From: Camarhynchus parvulus
Lineage: Eukaryota > Chordata > Aves > Passeriformes > Thraupidae
Length of the DNA stretch: 64,000 nt
Assembly: GCF_901933205.1 (NCBI RefSeq)
Contig: NC_044578.1
Coordinates: 13,974,501-14,038,500, forward strand
Direction of reading: 5' to 3'
Part shown: positions 13,731 to 26,414 of the stretch, piece after piece
How positions within the stretch are numbered: the first letter of the stretch is position 1
Layout of the letters: every line of letters begins with the position of its first letter
Position numbers and translations under genes: made by a program
Notes under the pieces: generated by a model
Told to the model about the DNA's origin: nothing
The model's input: the letters and a program-made list of their open reading frames with translations, nothing else
Databases searched by the model: none

Positions 13731-15829
13731 AAGGGGTTTTCTGTTTGTTTTGATTTTGTTTTTAATCAAAAAAAGATCTCTTGACTCAGTTTTCAAACGT
13801 TGCATCTTCTAAAAGATTTGTCTGTTAAACTGAAGATTTCTATGATTATTCTCTTTATTTATGTAATTTCAGGTGAGTTAGTTCTTCCCTGATTCATTGA
13901 TGGGCCAAAGAGATGAAGCTTTTTAAGTCTCTTCTGTAAAAAAGGGTTTCTAGATCCCAAAGTAACCACATAGTTCTGCTTAACCAGTTTCTCAGTTTTT
14001 GTCTCGGTATCAGGGCAAGACCTACTGTTCCACCAACAAAATCCCCATTGCTGCAGTGCTCCCCACATTTATTCACAGGAATGGCATTTCTGTGTGTCCC
14101 TAACTGCATTTCTGCATCACTCCTTTTCATGATGCAGCCCTCCCTCAGGTAACTAAATTACATTTTTCTTTCCTAGCAATATTAGCCTGCACTTAACTTT
14201 CCTAAAATGCACATTGTTCAAGTTAACTCACCTAGATTCTGGGAGTATTGTGGACTAATTTCTTATCTTGTATCACTTTACAACTTCTGTTTCTTACAAA
14301 ATATTATCTTAAAATTTGTAAAATAACTAGTATCTGTCACTAGGTATTTATAAATACTTCTCACTTATTAATAATGCCAAGTAAAAAAATGATCCTGACT
14401 ATTTTTCTCAATTTAAAATGTAAAGTATATACTAAGAGCCTTGTGTAATATAGCCAGACACTGGAATGTATTGAAACAGAGGAATATTTCAGCAGCATTT
14501 TGCTTATTCTCAATAAAATGTGTGTTCATACCATGGAGTTAAGAGCTATCTTCAAGGGGAAGGGAACGACAGTTTCAGTTGACACCTTTTACTTTGTAAT
14601 AAAATAATCACCTTATTTCTGTAGTAGCACCTACAAATTATGTTGCAATAATTTTGAACAAGGAGAAAATCTTTCTATCTGTGGGCAAACTGCATGCAGA
14701 AAAAGAAGCAAAATTATTGGTTATACCAAGCTCTCTTTATTTCAGCAAAATTATTCCACTACCGCACAAATACGCCTTAATATAAAATAACAGAAATTTA
14801 ATAAATAAAATGAAAACACAAGGTAGCATATTCTGAGAAATATCTGCCTAGAAATAAGTCATACTCTAATGTTGGATTAACTCCTTCTTTTTCCATACAT
14901 AAAGGAGTGTTTTATTAAGGCAGCCCAAGCTATGTGTAATTGCACCAGCAGAAAGATACAAGCATCACTTTCTGCAAAGAGAGCCACACCTCCCAAGAAA
15001 CACAAGTTTTTCTACATACCCACAAGGCTGATGAAATGTTGCCATTGACTATCTTCTCTTTTACAGGATAATTCTTTAGCAAAGGGTAGGGATCTCCAGA
15101 AGCAGCACAATGAATTCAGCAAAATACCAGGTTGGAAACAGTAGATGCTTCTTCAGTACTTTGCCACAGGTAACTATTGGATAAACTTCTCAAAAAGTCT
15201 CATTGTGTCAAAATACAACTTTATTGTCCATAGAATTTCCATTTGGGGAAGTATTCCAGTTTTCTACACTGGACACTTGAAACTTTAGCAACCACCATTA
15301 TCTTTTTTTTTTCCCAGCTTATATACAATTAATGCATTATCTAATATTTATAATCTACTAAGCAGGAGTGCTGACACACTTGTAGTAAATCAAACACCCA
15401 GTACTAGCCAGGCCAATCTGTCCAGATTAAGATAATGACCAGTTATGCCATCTTGATAAGTCTTGTGGGGAAAAAAATATTATGTTGGTTATAACCACAT
15501 ATTTACTACTGTGTTGACATCCATACATAAAGCCATTTTTTTAAACTCAAGTGAGTTGAAAACTGGACACTCATATGCAGCAGAATATGGAATTTCCATA
15601 ATTTTAAAATAATACATTTGCAAGGGTTTTTGGGAAGAATTCCTTATAAAATGCCTTCTTTTTTAAATCTTCTCCTTTGCTTAATTCTTCCTTAGATTAT
15701 GCAAATCTTGCTCAGTCAGGCTTCCAAAAGCTTCGCTTCTTTTGCTTTCTCACATGCACATAACCACACACTCGCTCTGAGACGTTTGACACAGAGCACT
15801 TGGACACAGCACTACTCCTTGCACAGTGT

Positions 15830-16420
15830 TTCAGCAAGAAGGTTGCACCAGGAGCTGCTGCAGCTTCAAGAAGAGCAGGAAGGGAGAGCCAGGGAGCTAC
15901 AGGTCTGTCAGCCTCACCTCTGTCCCCAGCATGAATGTGGAGCAAACACTGCTGGAACACATTTCCTAGCACCTGAGGGACATGAAGGTGACTGAGAACA
16001 GATGGTGCAATGTGGCCTTGCCAAGGGCAAACCTTTGATGGGAAGACTGGCTCAACAGAAGAGGAAGAGCAGTACTTGCTGTTTACCCTGACTTTAGGGA
16101 GATTATCAGCATGGACTCCCACAGTGTCCCTGCAGTCAAATGGGTGAAATAGGGAGTGGAAAAATGTGCAACATGGATGGATGATCATCTAGGCTGTGCA
16201 GTGAAACAGGTGTTGATCAGCAGTGCTAACTCCACATAAAAAGGAGACTGGTTATTAGTGGTGTTCCTCAGGGACTCATACAGGGGCTAAAACTCTTAAT
16301 GTCCTTTTTAATGGCATTCTCAGCATGTTCAGATGTGATACTTTTTGTGGACAGTGGTGTCAATACTCAGGAAGATGAAGCTGCTATTCAGAGGGGTCTT
16401 TGTTCTTTTTTACCACTGTT
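15830..16420 (+). mobile_element. Decayed CR1 ORF2 fragment
   Basis: Translation in broken frames gives short blocks such as YRSVSLTSVPSMNVEQTLLE, and further on a GVPQG-like and FxxDT-like region. These match the reverse-transcriptase part of CR1. Stops and frame breaks are frequent, so this is a dead copy. Limits are approximate. Confidence 0.65.
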
Positions 16421-19400
16421 TGCTTTCTTAAACCTAGGACTTCTTACACAAAAGTGTGAAGATTGGAAAGAAACTTTAAAAAGCAAGAGCACTACAGAAT
16501 GAAAATTAAAAAAATTCATTTGGTCTCCTTATTGACTCATAGTACACCAAACTTTTTTAAACACTCAGTCTGCATTCCTCATTTGGTCAGTGATGTACCT
16601 GAAATCTGGTATCTAGAATGATCCTGAGCATGCAGACATTAACTGTGAATCTAATTGAATATAGTTGTGGTTTGAACGTGTGGTGCTAAATATTTGTAAA
16701 ATAATTTTTAGGTGTCTTACACTGGGCATTCTAAGTGCGTTTGATAAATTTTGTTTTGACAGACTAGTTTAATTTTCCCATCTGTATAATGGACATCATG
16801 CCTTCTTTCCAATAAGCATCTTAATGTTTGTACACAGCTCAGGTACTGTAAAGAAGAGCAACCCAGAAAAGCATACAAAAATAATATTTTTTTGGTGTTA
16901 TGTTATGGGACGAGGACAGGGCATTGAGAGTATATAGTAAGATCTAGTGTTCATCCTGAAATATTAAACAATAGCCAACCTTATTGTGCATGATACCCAT
17001 TTTATCCATTAGAGAGATTGCCCTGGGTGACTGAAAACATTGAAATTAAAAGACTGTAGACAAGATCCACTAAGCAATGCAAGCCTGTAAGTCTCAAACA
17101 GATGATCCTGAAAAACTACCCACACACTTCCTGCATAGTCACCTGGTAATTTAGTGAAATGCACTCCTGGAGAAACAGCTCTGGGTATGCCTGAGTCTGG
17201 GAACAACGTGGAAAGAGCTAAGCAGCTCAGCATTTATTTTGTGCTTATGCCTAGCTGGGTAAACAAGAGACTGTTCTACAGTGGAGGCCCCAGATGGCTT
17301 GGTACAATAATACATACCAAGCACCAGCGGCTTAGGCTCTCTACAAAACACAATTGCAGGCTTTCTCTCAGAAAATGATGGTGTGGATGTTCATCTTTCA
17401 TAGGACAGCATATTGTGGTGGGCCTGTGCCCAACTCTTTCCTAAGCTGAAGAAAAGTGGGCTCAAAGACACATTCCCCTACCACAGGAGCATCTCCCACC
17501 ACTCTGACTGTTCCACCCTGGTGAGGCCACATTGTCTGTTCTTCACTGTGCTAAAAGCCCAGCAGAGCATCAGGCCAGCAATGTAGAAGGAACCAGACTC
17601 TCCAGCTCAGAGATGAGAGCATGCACAGAGAAACTGAAGCTGGTTACAATCCATTCTCTAAAACTTGTTTTTTGCTGTGTAACTTTTAAAGTAAACTACA
17701 GGGAGAATACTGAGACCTGGCCAGTAATCAAATCTTGCTTCCCTTCAGAAGGAGAGTGCCCAGCCTGGCTATTTGATTCAGCATTTTCTAGATCTTATTT
17801 GACACACAGCAGTAGCTTCAGCTGGAAGAATGAAGATACTTCTCCCCTCAGAAAAACCTGCAGCCTTGTGGTTTCAGTGTTCCATTGACAGGTGAGATGA
17901 CAATCTCCAGAGGCTGGAAAGTCCTGTCTTCTGTATCCTTCTTCAACTCTTCAACTCCCAGTTAAGCAAAGCCACTATCACTGAGCCTGCTACACATTCC
18001 ACGGTGTTCAGCATCCCCTGGAACACCTACCAGAGAGAAGCTGTGAGCATGAGGGGCCTGCTGAGGGGTCAGATGTGATCAAAGCTGCTCTGCAGTCTCG
18101 AGGCTGAGGTGTTTACAGGCATAACAAAACCAGACCTTTGGGGTACCACTTCATTATCTACACAGCACTGTGAAGGGAAAGAGACAAGTAGTATGTGCTC
18201 TCAACCTTCAGGAAAACAAAATAAAAAAAACCAAAACAAAACAGGAAAATAGCAAAATACTGGTTATTACATAAAAACAAACAAACAAAACACAAACCAA
18301 CCAAACAACCAACAACCCCCCCCAAAAAACAACAAAAAGATAAAGAAGAAAACAGTTCTCTGAATTATTGAATCCAAAGATACCTTACCCTCTTTTCTCA
18401 CCTTTTTCTATATTTTCTTACTTAATTTCCTTTTCCCATATGAATTTTTGTCATTTTGACTTAATCTCAAAATGTTTTTTCAATTTTTTGAAATGACAGA
18501 ACAGAAAAAAACCAAAACAGTACTCCATTGATACAACTTAAAATGCTTCACTACTGAGCTGGGTTAATTTACAGAAGTTTTCCTCCAAAATTTCTGAGTG
18601 CTGACATGGAATCAATGCCTTCATTCATCACTATTCTATAGAGAAATGGCTTGTTAAAGGGTTTTGTATGAGTGGGTGGGGATTGTTGGGGTTTTGGTGG
18701 TTTTTTCCCAGTTGTTTTGTTTTTAACCAAGCAGCTTCTTCCAAAAGATTTTTTACCTTCCAAAAGGTTTTTTTACAATGCTACTTAAGTTGTAAAATAA
18801 GAGTACCCTGGTAAAAATGTTATTTGCACAGAACTGAGTTCATAGGTAAGAAAGACCTTGGAACTTCTATGAAAAAACTAAAGTAATACTATGCATGCAT
18901 TTATTATTTGGGCCTTCTATTGAAGTTATAATTGTACCTTGTCAGTGATCTCTACCAAATCCTCAGTGTGTTTCTGGTGTCTTGTCGTTGTCCCTCCCCT
19001 GCCCTAGGAAGTTCTTGTATTATTGTGTATTATTATTTTGTTCCTCTGAGTCCTTGGAAGAAAGGTATTTGAATAATATTAGGAGGTTGTCATCCCTCTT
19101 GCTAGGAGGGAGAAAGATAATATGTTTTTTCCTCAGGTAAGCACTCAGTGATCCCAACAAAAACAGCATTGCAAACTGGAACTACAAACAACACAGAACT
19201 CCCTGTATGCTCTGCTAATAGCAGCGATGAAAATCTCTGCTAATGACTTTGAGAAATAACCTTGCAATCTCTGACATCTGCATCAGCTAGAGAGATAAAG
19301 TTACAGCAGTGCTTGGTTAACATATTCTCAACAAAATCCTCTCAACCTCAATTACCATGGAAACTACTTATCCTTAAGGCAGTAAGGATAGCTGAAATAT

Positions 19401-20319
19401 TTTCTCTTGACAAAAAGGAGAGCGAGGCCAGAAATATATGGGATTGTGCATAATGAGGCCTTTGATCTTTCATTTCTGTGTTAAGCAGAAGTAATCTCAG
19501 TGAAGCAAGTTGAGTTGCAGAACAAAATTTGTTTATAGGACAGAACAAGGCTTAAGACATTCTTTATTATTCTGGTTATTTCTAGGGTTTTTTTTATTAT
19601 CTTTCTATATTTATGTTAACAGATTTCTTTTTCCCTTTTTCTAGTGAGAGAAACATAGTAAAGACAAATAGTACTTGTATATAAAATTAGTAGACATCAA
19701 GCTTTGAAAACATGCTTGGGACAAATGGAACTAAGCAGTCCCATTAAGGTTCAGAATTTTGCAGTCTGAGATTAAAAATGTCTCCAATTTAGAACAGGTC
19801 CCCAAAATCCCTGAGTACTCAATTTCTATAAAACACTGTGTAGTCTTTGCTGTGCAGAAGCATTTGCACATCTCTAAGCATCAAAATCAGCTCAGGAATA
19901 GAAATTATTTTATGTAAATTGAATCTCTAATTTGCTGTAGGAGTTCTTGTTTCATTTTAACGTCAAGTTTTAACAGACTTTAATGGAATAAAATTAACTT
20001 TTGGGAACATTATCATCATAACCCCTATGGTTCCTAATAAACAGGTGCTCCCCAAAACTTAAGTCACTTTGAGCAAAGGTCCGAAAGCCTGCACATGTGC
20101 AGGCACTGCTGGGCCATGTTGTTACCTGCAGTAATGTAAACCCATCAATGTGTCACGTTTGCTCAAAGCTTCCCACTTTGACAGCTAACTCGGTTTATAA
20201 AAAACACTGCAGCAATAACCCCTATGAAATACACTGATTTTATCTCCAGGTTCGCTGTCTGCTGAGCAATGAGCCCTGACATGTCGTGGGTCGAGAGAGG
20301 TGACTGTGCTCTGCACTCA
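16421..20319. other. Intergenic sequence upstream of RPF1; no gene supported
   Basis: No exon pattern, RNA gene or promoter-like composition was recognised. The stretch near 17460-18130 is somewhat more GC-rich but gave no familiar protein or repeat. Confidence 0.55.
18211..18354. repeat. A/C-only low-complexity tract
   Basis: Mostly A with interspersed C (aaac, aacc, accc patterns, and a run of eight C). Similar but shorter tracts recur at 45484-45528, 47728-47800 and 50003-50031. Confidence 0.8.
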
Positions 20320-20706
20320 GCCTTGAGTATTGTGTGCATTTGGGCACCACGATGTAAGAAAGACACTGAACTATTCGAGAGTGTCCAGAGGAGGGCAACC
20401 AAGATGGTGAAGGGCCTCAAGGGGAAGCAGTGAGGAGCAGCTGAGGGCACTGGGTCTGTTCAGCCTGGAGGAGACTGAGGGCAGACCTCACTGCAGTCAC
20501 AGCTTCCTCGGGAGGGGAAGAGGAGCAGCAGGCACTGATCTCTGCCCAGTGACAGTGACAGGACCCGAGGGAATGGCCTGAAGCTGAGTCAGGGCAGGTT
20601 TAGGTTGGATATCAGGAGAAGCCTTCACCCAGAGGGTGTTTGGGCACTGGAACAGCTCCCCAGGGCAGTGGTCACCACGCCAGCCTGAGAGGTTCAAGAA
20701 GCGTTT
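20320..20706 (+). mobile_element. CR1 LINE fragment, 3' portion, sense
   Basis: Recognisable CR1 wording: gtccagaggagggcaaccaagatggtga, then ctgttcagcctggaggagactgag, then tttaggttggatatcaggag and a truncated end. It carries no intact ORF. It stops just before the RPF1 CpG island. CR1 is the typical non-LTR retrotransposon of birds and other reptiles. Confidence 0.85.
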
Positions 20707-20749
20707 GGCACATGGTGTGTGTACGTAGTGTGACTCCTGGGGTCCCGCG

Positions 20750-21330
20750 CAGGGCGAAGAGCCGGACCGATGAATGATGCTCCAACTCGGAACACCCACA
20801 GACGATGCGTACGGCACGCCCGCGCCTCGCCCCGCCCTGCCCTGAGCGAACCCGCCCCGCGCCCGCCGCCCGCCGCGCGAGCCCCGTGCAGCGCACGCGC
20901 GGCGCCACCCGGCGGGGCAGAGGCCAAGGGTGAGGGGCCGGCCCCGCCCCGCAGCGGCAGCAGCGGCAGCAGCCATGGCGGGTGAGGGCAGTGGGCCCGG
21001 GCCGCGCGATGGTGCCGGTCCGCCCGCCCCGGAGCGGGTGCTCTTCCCGCCCACCTTCAGCGTGTCCGAGATCAAGAACAAGCAGCGTCGGCACTTCATG
21101 TTCCTTCGCTGGAAGCAGCAGCAGAGGAAGGTGGGGCGGGCTGTTGCCGCGGGGCTGGGGAGGCGCGGGTCTGGCCGGTGTGGCTAACGGAGCGCTGTTC
21201 CTCTGCCCGCAGGAGAAGTTGGCCCTCAAGAAGAAGCGGAGGAAGGAGCGAGAGGCTCTCGGAGACAAAGTAAGGGTTCCGGCCGCAGGAGCCGGTGTGG
21301 CGGCGAGGCCACTCCTTCCGCGCCGCGAAC
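20750..21330 (+). promoter_or_regulatory. RPF1: CpG island / promoter of RPF1
   Basis: Base composition changes abruptly to GC-rich with many CpG dinucleotides, covering the sequence upstream of the RPF1 ATG, exon 1, the short first intron and exon 2. No TATA box is obvious. This is what a housekeeping promoter looks like; the transcription start itself cannot be placed by eye. Confidence 0.8.
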
Positions 21331-24300
21331 GGGGCGCTGCTCGCCAGGATGAGGGTCCTGCAGCTCTGCCCGGAGCTGGGGCTCCTCAGCTTCCTGAGCC
21401 AAAGGGCTTCTCCGCAGAATTCAGGGAAGCGGAGCAGTGAATACAGTGAGGGTGATAAAACACTGCAACGGGATGCCCAGAGTGGATGCCCCATCCCTGG
21501 AAACGTTCAAGGCCAGGTTGGAGTGACCCAGAGCAACCTGGTCTGGTCCAAGATGTCCCTGCTCACTGCGCTGGAATAGATGGCCTTAAAAGGTCCCTTT
21601 CAGCCAAACCATTCTGTGGTTGTATGCTCTCTGTGCTCGCTGGCTGTGGTAGCCTTCAGAGACACTATTGTCTAGTAGAGGTATCAAACAGCTGGCTTTA
21701 GAAACCTTGTTGCTCCTGTGTTAAATGATGCTGTAAACAGGCAGGACGAGTTTTAAATTGATGACATAAAACCATTCCTGAGAAGTTGTCTCTGATGTGA
21801 TTGCTGTGGCATTTGTGTTGATATTATTAGGAATTGTACTCCAGTTTCTGTGTAGATTAAAACAATCAGAGCTGACCAAACCATTCCCAGACCAGTTACC
21901 TGCTGGATTCCAAGCCTAGCTGTGAGGAAAGGTTTTGTTTCCTTCCTGGAGTGATTGAAGATAGTCAGATGTGAGTTCCTGTATTACAATAGTCTCACTA
22001 GATAGTGTAAGTTAATGGTGTAAACATTAAAGGCTATTAGTCATTAAATTCTAGATATCAAGGTTAAAATGTGTTGCAGTTGAAAACAGAATCCTTTTCT
22101 TCCACAGAATAAAAATGGAAAGAAAGTTCCCCTCTTTTTTTGTTTTGTTTTGAAAAGTGACATTGTTCCAGTGGTGCTTCTCTCCATCTGATGCTTTCTG
22201 GTGTCCCAATAGCTGTGCATATTTTAATCAAGTTTATGTAACTTCTTTTTTAAAAGTGGCATCAAATAAATAATACTTGCAGTTCTGTGTAGAAATACAA
22301 ACAATATTGTGGTAGTATGAATGTGGTATTTGCAATGCATTTAATAATGACATCAATATGTTATGTTAATAAACTTTATGTATTTTAGGCACCTCCAAAA
22401 GCTGTACCAAAGACAATTGAAAATCAGCGAGTGTATGATGAAACCACTGTAGATCCCAATGATGAGGAGGTAACTGCATGTGCTATTAAGTTAACCTTTT
22501 TTTTTTCTAACAAGGGATGTAAATTGATTGATGAAACTGAATAATCCCCACTTTCCTGTTAATCTGTTGATAAATTACTTTTTAGACATGATGGGTTTAC
22601 TAAGAGGTGATATCATTCCATCATTATCTGTATTAAATAATTGCTATGCTGATATTGGTAGTAAAAGCTGCCCATGTTCATCACACTAGATTCTTAATAA
22701 TGTGAAAACCACATTCTTTCGGGTGATTAATTACAGAATAGATCTTGTGAATTAAAATTTAGATCACATTGAACAGTTGTTCTTCAGGTATTTCATACAT
22801 GGTGGATTTAACAAAACTTCTGTTCTTCCAGGTTGCTTTTGATGAAGCAACTGATGAATTTGCACCATACTTTAATAGACAGACTGTTCCCAAAATTCTT
22901 ATTACAACATCAGACCGACCTCGTGGGGTATGTATGTTTTACTTGGAAACCAAATGGTTATAAGATACCAGGGTTTTCATCCTATGATTGTTACATTGAG
23001 ACTGAAGATAATAGCATTCACATGGATTTTTTCTGTCATTTTATTTAGTGCCCAACCATAACCTTGTATGTGTATGTAATCCATTGGTTTCTCCAGCACT
23101 GTTTGTTTCCTCCATAAAAAAACCCAACCTTGTGCATGTGTTCTTGTATTGAAGTGATCAGCATTGCCTGGTTGAAGAGATTACTGACGTTTTTGAAAAC
23201 CATAACAGAAATTGGTTTAAAAATAAGAAAAATACACCTCAAACAGTTTCTCTGAAAACTCAGGCATGAGTTCATGAAGAAATAGTTATATTGTATTTTG
23301 AGATGCTGTGAACGTTTTGTAAACCAGTGTACTTTATAAATAATGAGTGTGGAGAGTATGCTTTTTGCATTTTCCTGCTTTTCTGTGATGGAGGAAGGGG
23401 AAAAAAGTCCTTAAAAATCTCTGGTGTGCTGCATTCTTTACTGCAAATAAATTTTTTTTGCAGTAACTGAATGAAGGAATTTAATAGCTTATCTTCAAAT
23501 CTCTATAGAGATACTGGAAGTAATATATGCTCAGGGAGTGTAGTTGGAATGACCAACCCTCTGTTATCCTAACAGCTGAATTCTGCACATTGCAATTTAA
23601 CTCCCCTGTTTTGCAGAGAACAGTGAGATTCTGTGAGCAGCTGGCTACTGTTATACCCAACTCACACGTCTTCTATCGAAGAGGGCTGGCTTTGAAAAGA
23701 ATCATTCCACAGTGCATTGCAAGGGACTTCACGGATTTAATTGTCATTAATGAAGATCGCAAAATACCAAGTATCCTTTTGTGTATTTATCAGGCAAAGG
23801 AAACAATTCTGTAGTGTGCATCAGAAATCTACTTTATTCTGTTTTCTTTCACTTCATAGTGCAAATTACAGAGCTAAAAATCAGTGTGCCAACTTGAGTG
23901 TCTGATGGCTAATGGAACTTGGACTTATTAAAGAAAGTGTTAGCACTTTTTTGTTGTTTGTAATGCATGGTTAAGCAGTTATTATTTCAGTAAATATAAC
24001 AGTTTGATTAATTAACAAGTTTTTCTGACCAGGAAGATCCATCTTTTTTTTCTGGCTAGATAAAACATTACGAATTAGTTAAATGAGAAAGCAGTAGAGG
24101 ATAATCCTTGTTAGCATGTAATGGACATCCTTCAGAAAGCTAGTTAACTAGTTTGGGAATGTATGTTTGAACATACAACAAAACCTTGGGTGTAGATGAT
24201 GGATCTAAACCTCTAATGTAATACTGCATTTTGCATTGAATATTCCTCTGTAAATTACATGCTCAATTTTACCAGCCTTTTTTTTAACTTGGTGCACAGA

Positions 24301-26033
24301 TGGTCTTGTTTTAAGTCACCTGCCTGATGGTCCAACTGCCCATTTTAGAATGAGTAGTGTGCGTTTGCGTAAAGAAATAAAGGTGAGACTCAAAAAAATT
24401 TGAAAAATGGGTTAATTTTTGGTTAATGATAAATACATCCAGTCTACTTCAACTGTCAAAACTGCATTTTGATATGATTCAGCTTGATCTTGTAAAGAGT
24501 TTTTTGGTAAGCTAAGGGAGGCTAAGGACTAGTGTGTTCTACTTCATAAGCAGCATATTTCATTTTCAAGCTGATTTGCTGTATTTCTTTATTGCCAATA
24601 TTTTATAATCTGACAAGTATTTTTTAAATCATATCATTAAATAGTAGATGATAACCTACATCAGTAGGAAATACTCCATGTCTTAGCATATAAAATCAGC
24701 AGTGTAAAAGGTTCCATTAGATGTAGTTTATCTTGAATAAGACCTAGGTCTTCTTGTTCCTATAGCTCTATCACCTCTTCTTAGTATTGCTTACTTAGCC
24801 ATAGGTAATTTGCAGTAAAATGGGTTTTCTTCTTTGAAATAAGTAATCTCTAATTAGTTTTTATTAAAGAAGCCCATATACTCTCAGTCCCATATATCCC
24901 TAGTTGGTATGAGTACAGGGGGAATACTCCTGTGATAGGTAGAGTACATTGTCTACTATAACAGGTTCTGCTAAGACTAAAAAATGGTGCAGGAGAAAAT
25001 GTAAAATTATTTGTGCTTTTTCATTGAATTTATATCGTTGAACCAAAGATCCTTATGTCACCAGCCGCTCCTTTACGTGTTTATGAACTTAGGTTGTGTT
25101 TGAAAGAATGATTAGGGTTTGTTTTTGCCCCTGTCTTCCTATTTCAAACACTTCTTTGGTAATACATTGAAATCCTTTTGCATTCAGTCTGTTCTTTGCA
25201 TTGTTATTGCTCTGATTTCAGCGGAAGGGGAAGGAGCCCACGGAACACGTCCCTGAAGTGATCCTGAATAATTTCACAACACGGCTCGGCCATTCCATCG
25301 GCCGCATGTTTGCTGCACTCTTCCCACACGATCCTCAGTTCATTGGAAGACAAGTAGCTACATTTCACAACCAGAGGGACTACATCTTCTTCAGATTCCA
25401 CAGGTGACATTTTCTACAATACTCATTTACAAGTGAGAGAGAATACTCTTGTAACTTAATTCCTAATTTTAATTCTTTTCTTCCCCAAGATACATCTTCA
25501 AGAGTGAAAAGAAAGTGGGAATTCAAGAACTTGGGCCACGTTTTACATTGAAGCTGAGGTCACTTCAGAAAGGAACCTTTGATTCCAAATTTGGAGAATA
25601 TGAGTGGATTCATAAGGTATGTCTTAGTAATGATAATAGTCCTGCTTGGGGAGGCTAAATGTGACACGAAATGTAACCAAAAATCTTACCCTAGAAAAGT
25701 GGTACAAATGCAGTTCTCAGTGTGGAAGTATTTAACTTAAGCATTTAGAGGTGTATTTTGAGAGTCATGCAAAGCAGAACCATCCTGCTGTATTTCAAAT
25801 AAAAAATAAAAATAGCAAGGACAATGAATGTCAGTATACCATAACTACTTATTTGCAACTCTACTGTACAACAACTACATTTCACTGTCTGCCCTGCTAT
25901 AAAGTGGAGTGGCCATCCTTGTTTGTTTCATCCTGTTGCATGAACTTGCTGGTAAACAACTTGCCTTTACAACTTTCCTTTGAAATTTCAGCGTCGAGAA
26001 ATGGACACAAGTAGAAGAAAATTCCACTTGTAA
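20975..26033 (+). CDS. RPF1: RPF1, ribosome production factor 1 (Brix domain), nine exons, 325 aa
   Basis: Nucleolar protein needed for 60S ribosomal subunit assembly (known for the family). Coding exons: 20975-21130, 21213-21269, 22389-22469, 22832-22927, 23617-23770, 24300-24382, 25222-25403, 25490-25616 and 25992-26033. All have GT..AG limits and join without a phase break to a TAA stop. The start ATG sits in a GC-rich 5' region (agccATGG context). Residues 1-98 are a basic, charged tail (KKKRRKER around 57-64). The Brix domain runs from about residue 119 ([12 protein letters not shown]) to about 310, with the conserved [20 protein letters not shown] segment near its C-terminal end. The length is close to the human protein, about 349 aa from memory. 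An AATAAA follows at 26394. The gene is convergent with GNG5. Paralogues RPF2, IMP4 and BRIX1 fit less well because the N-terminal [16 protein letters not shown] block is typical of RPF1. Confidence 0.97.
21440..21640 (+). mobile_element. CR1 LINE 3' end in RPF1 intron 2
   Basis: Contains gatgccccatccctggaaacgttcaaggccagg, gtccctgctcactgc and the terminal aggtccctttcagccaaaccattctgtgg, all typical of CR1 3' tails. It is non-coding and sense to RPF1. Confidence 0.85.
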
Positions 26034-26393
26034 GTGAAATCTGCCAATTGCTGGTGACCAGGAATACAGCAGCTGCTTTGAACTACGGACGATCTTGGAC
26101 TACTAACTAATGATAATGATACTGAACAGTATCTGTCTGCAGAAAGACAAACAGCAAACATAAAAACTTTCTACAGCGGCAGATCAAGTAGGATGTGACT
26201 CTCTTCCTATTTGTAGCCAATGTGACAAGGACAGTGACTTTTTCCAGTTTAGCAGGAAAAACTATGGCTGTATTTGAGTAACTTGTCATTTAGCTATCAC
26301 TAAGGATTTGCCATAAGTGCTGCTGTGCTGTAGAAACAGATTATGCTTCACAACATAAAAGACAGCAAATATGTTGGTTAAAGAAATTTTCAA

Positions 26394-26399
26394 AATAAA
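26394..26399 (+). terminator. RPF1: RPF1 polyadenylation signal AATAAA
   Basis: First AATAAA downstream of the RPF1 stop codon, about 360 nt away, followed by T-rich sequence. This gives a 3' UTR of ordinary length. Confidence 0.65.
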
Positions 26400-26414
26400 A
26401 TATTTCTAGTTTTA

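Larger units (their letters stand above)
371..15829. other. Gene-poor AT-rich left flank; no gene supported
   Basis: Only short, unconserved open frames without splice-linked partners are present. I looked for exons of DNASE2B and UOX, which lie upstream of RPF1 in mammals, and recognised none. Apart from the repeats listed separately, the sequence shows A/T runs and a TA-rich spot near 2660. Confidence 0.6.

Noticed and set aside
15699..16188. Possible single-exon gene on either strand (98 and 158 codons)
   Set aside because: The plus-strand wording in other frames matches decayed CR1 reverse transcriptase, so this is dead repeat sequence.
20497..21268. Minus-strand ORFs of about 200 codons opposite RPF1 exon 1
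   Set aside because: Shadow frames of a GC-rich promoter and a CR1 fragment; no known domain.
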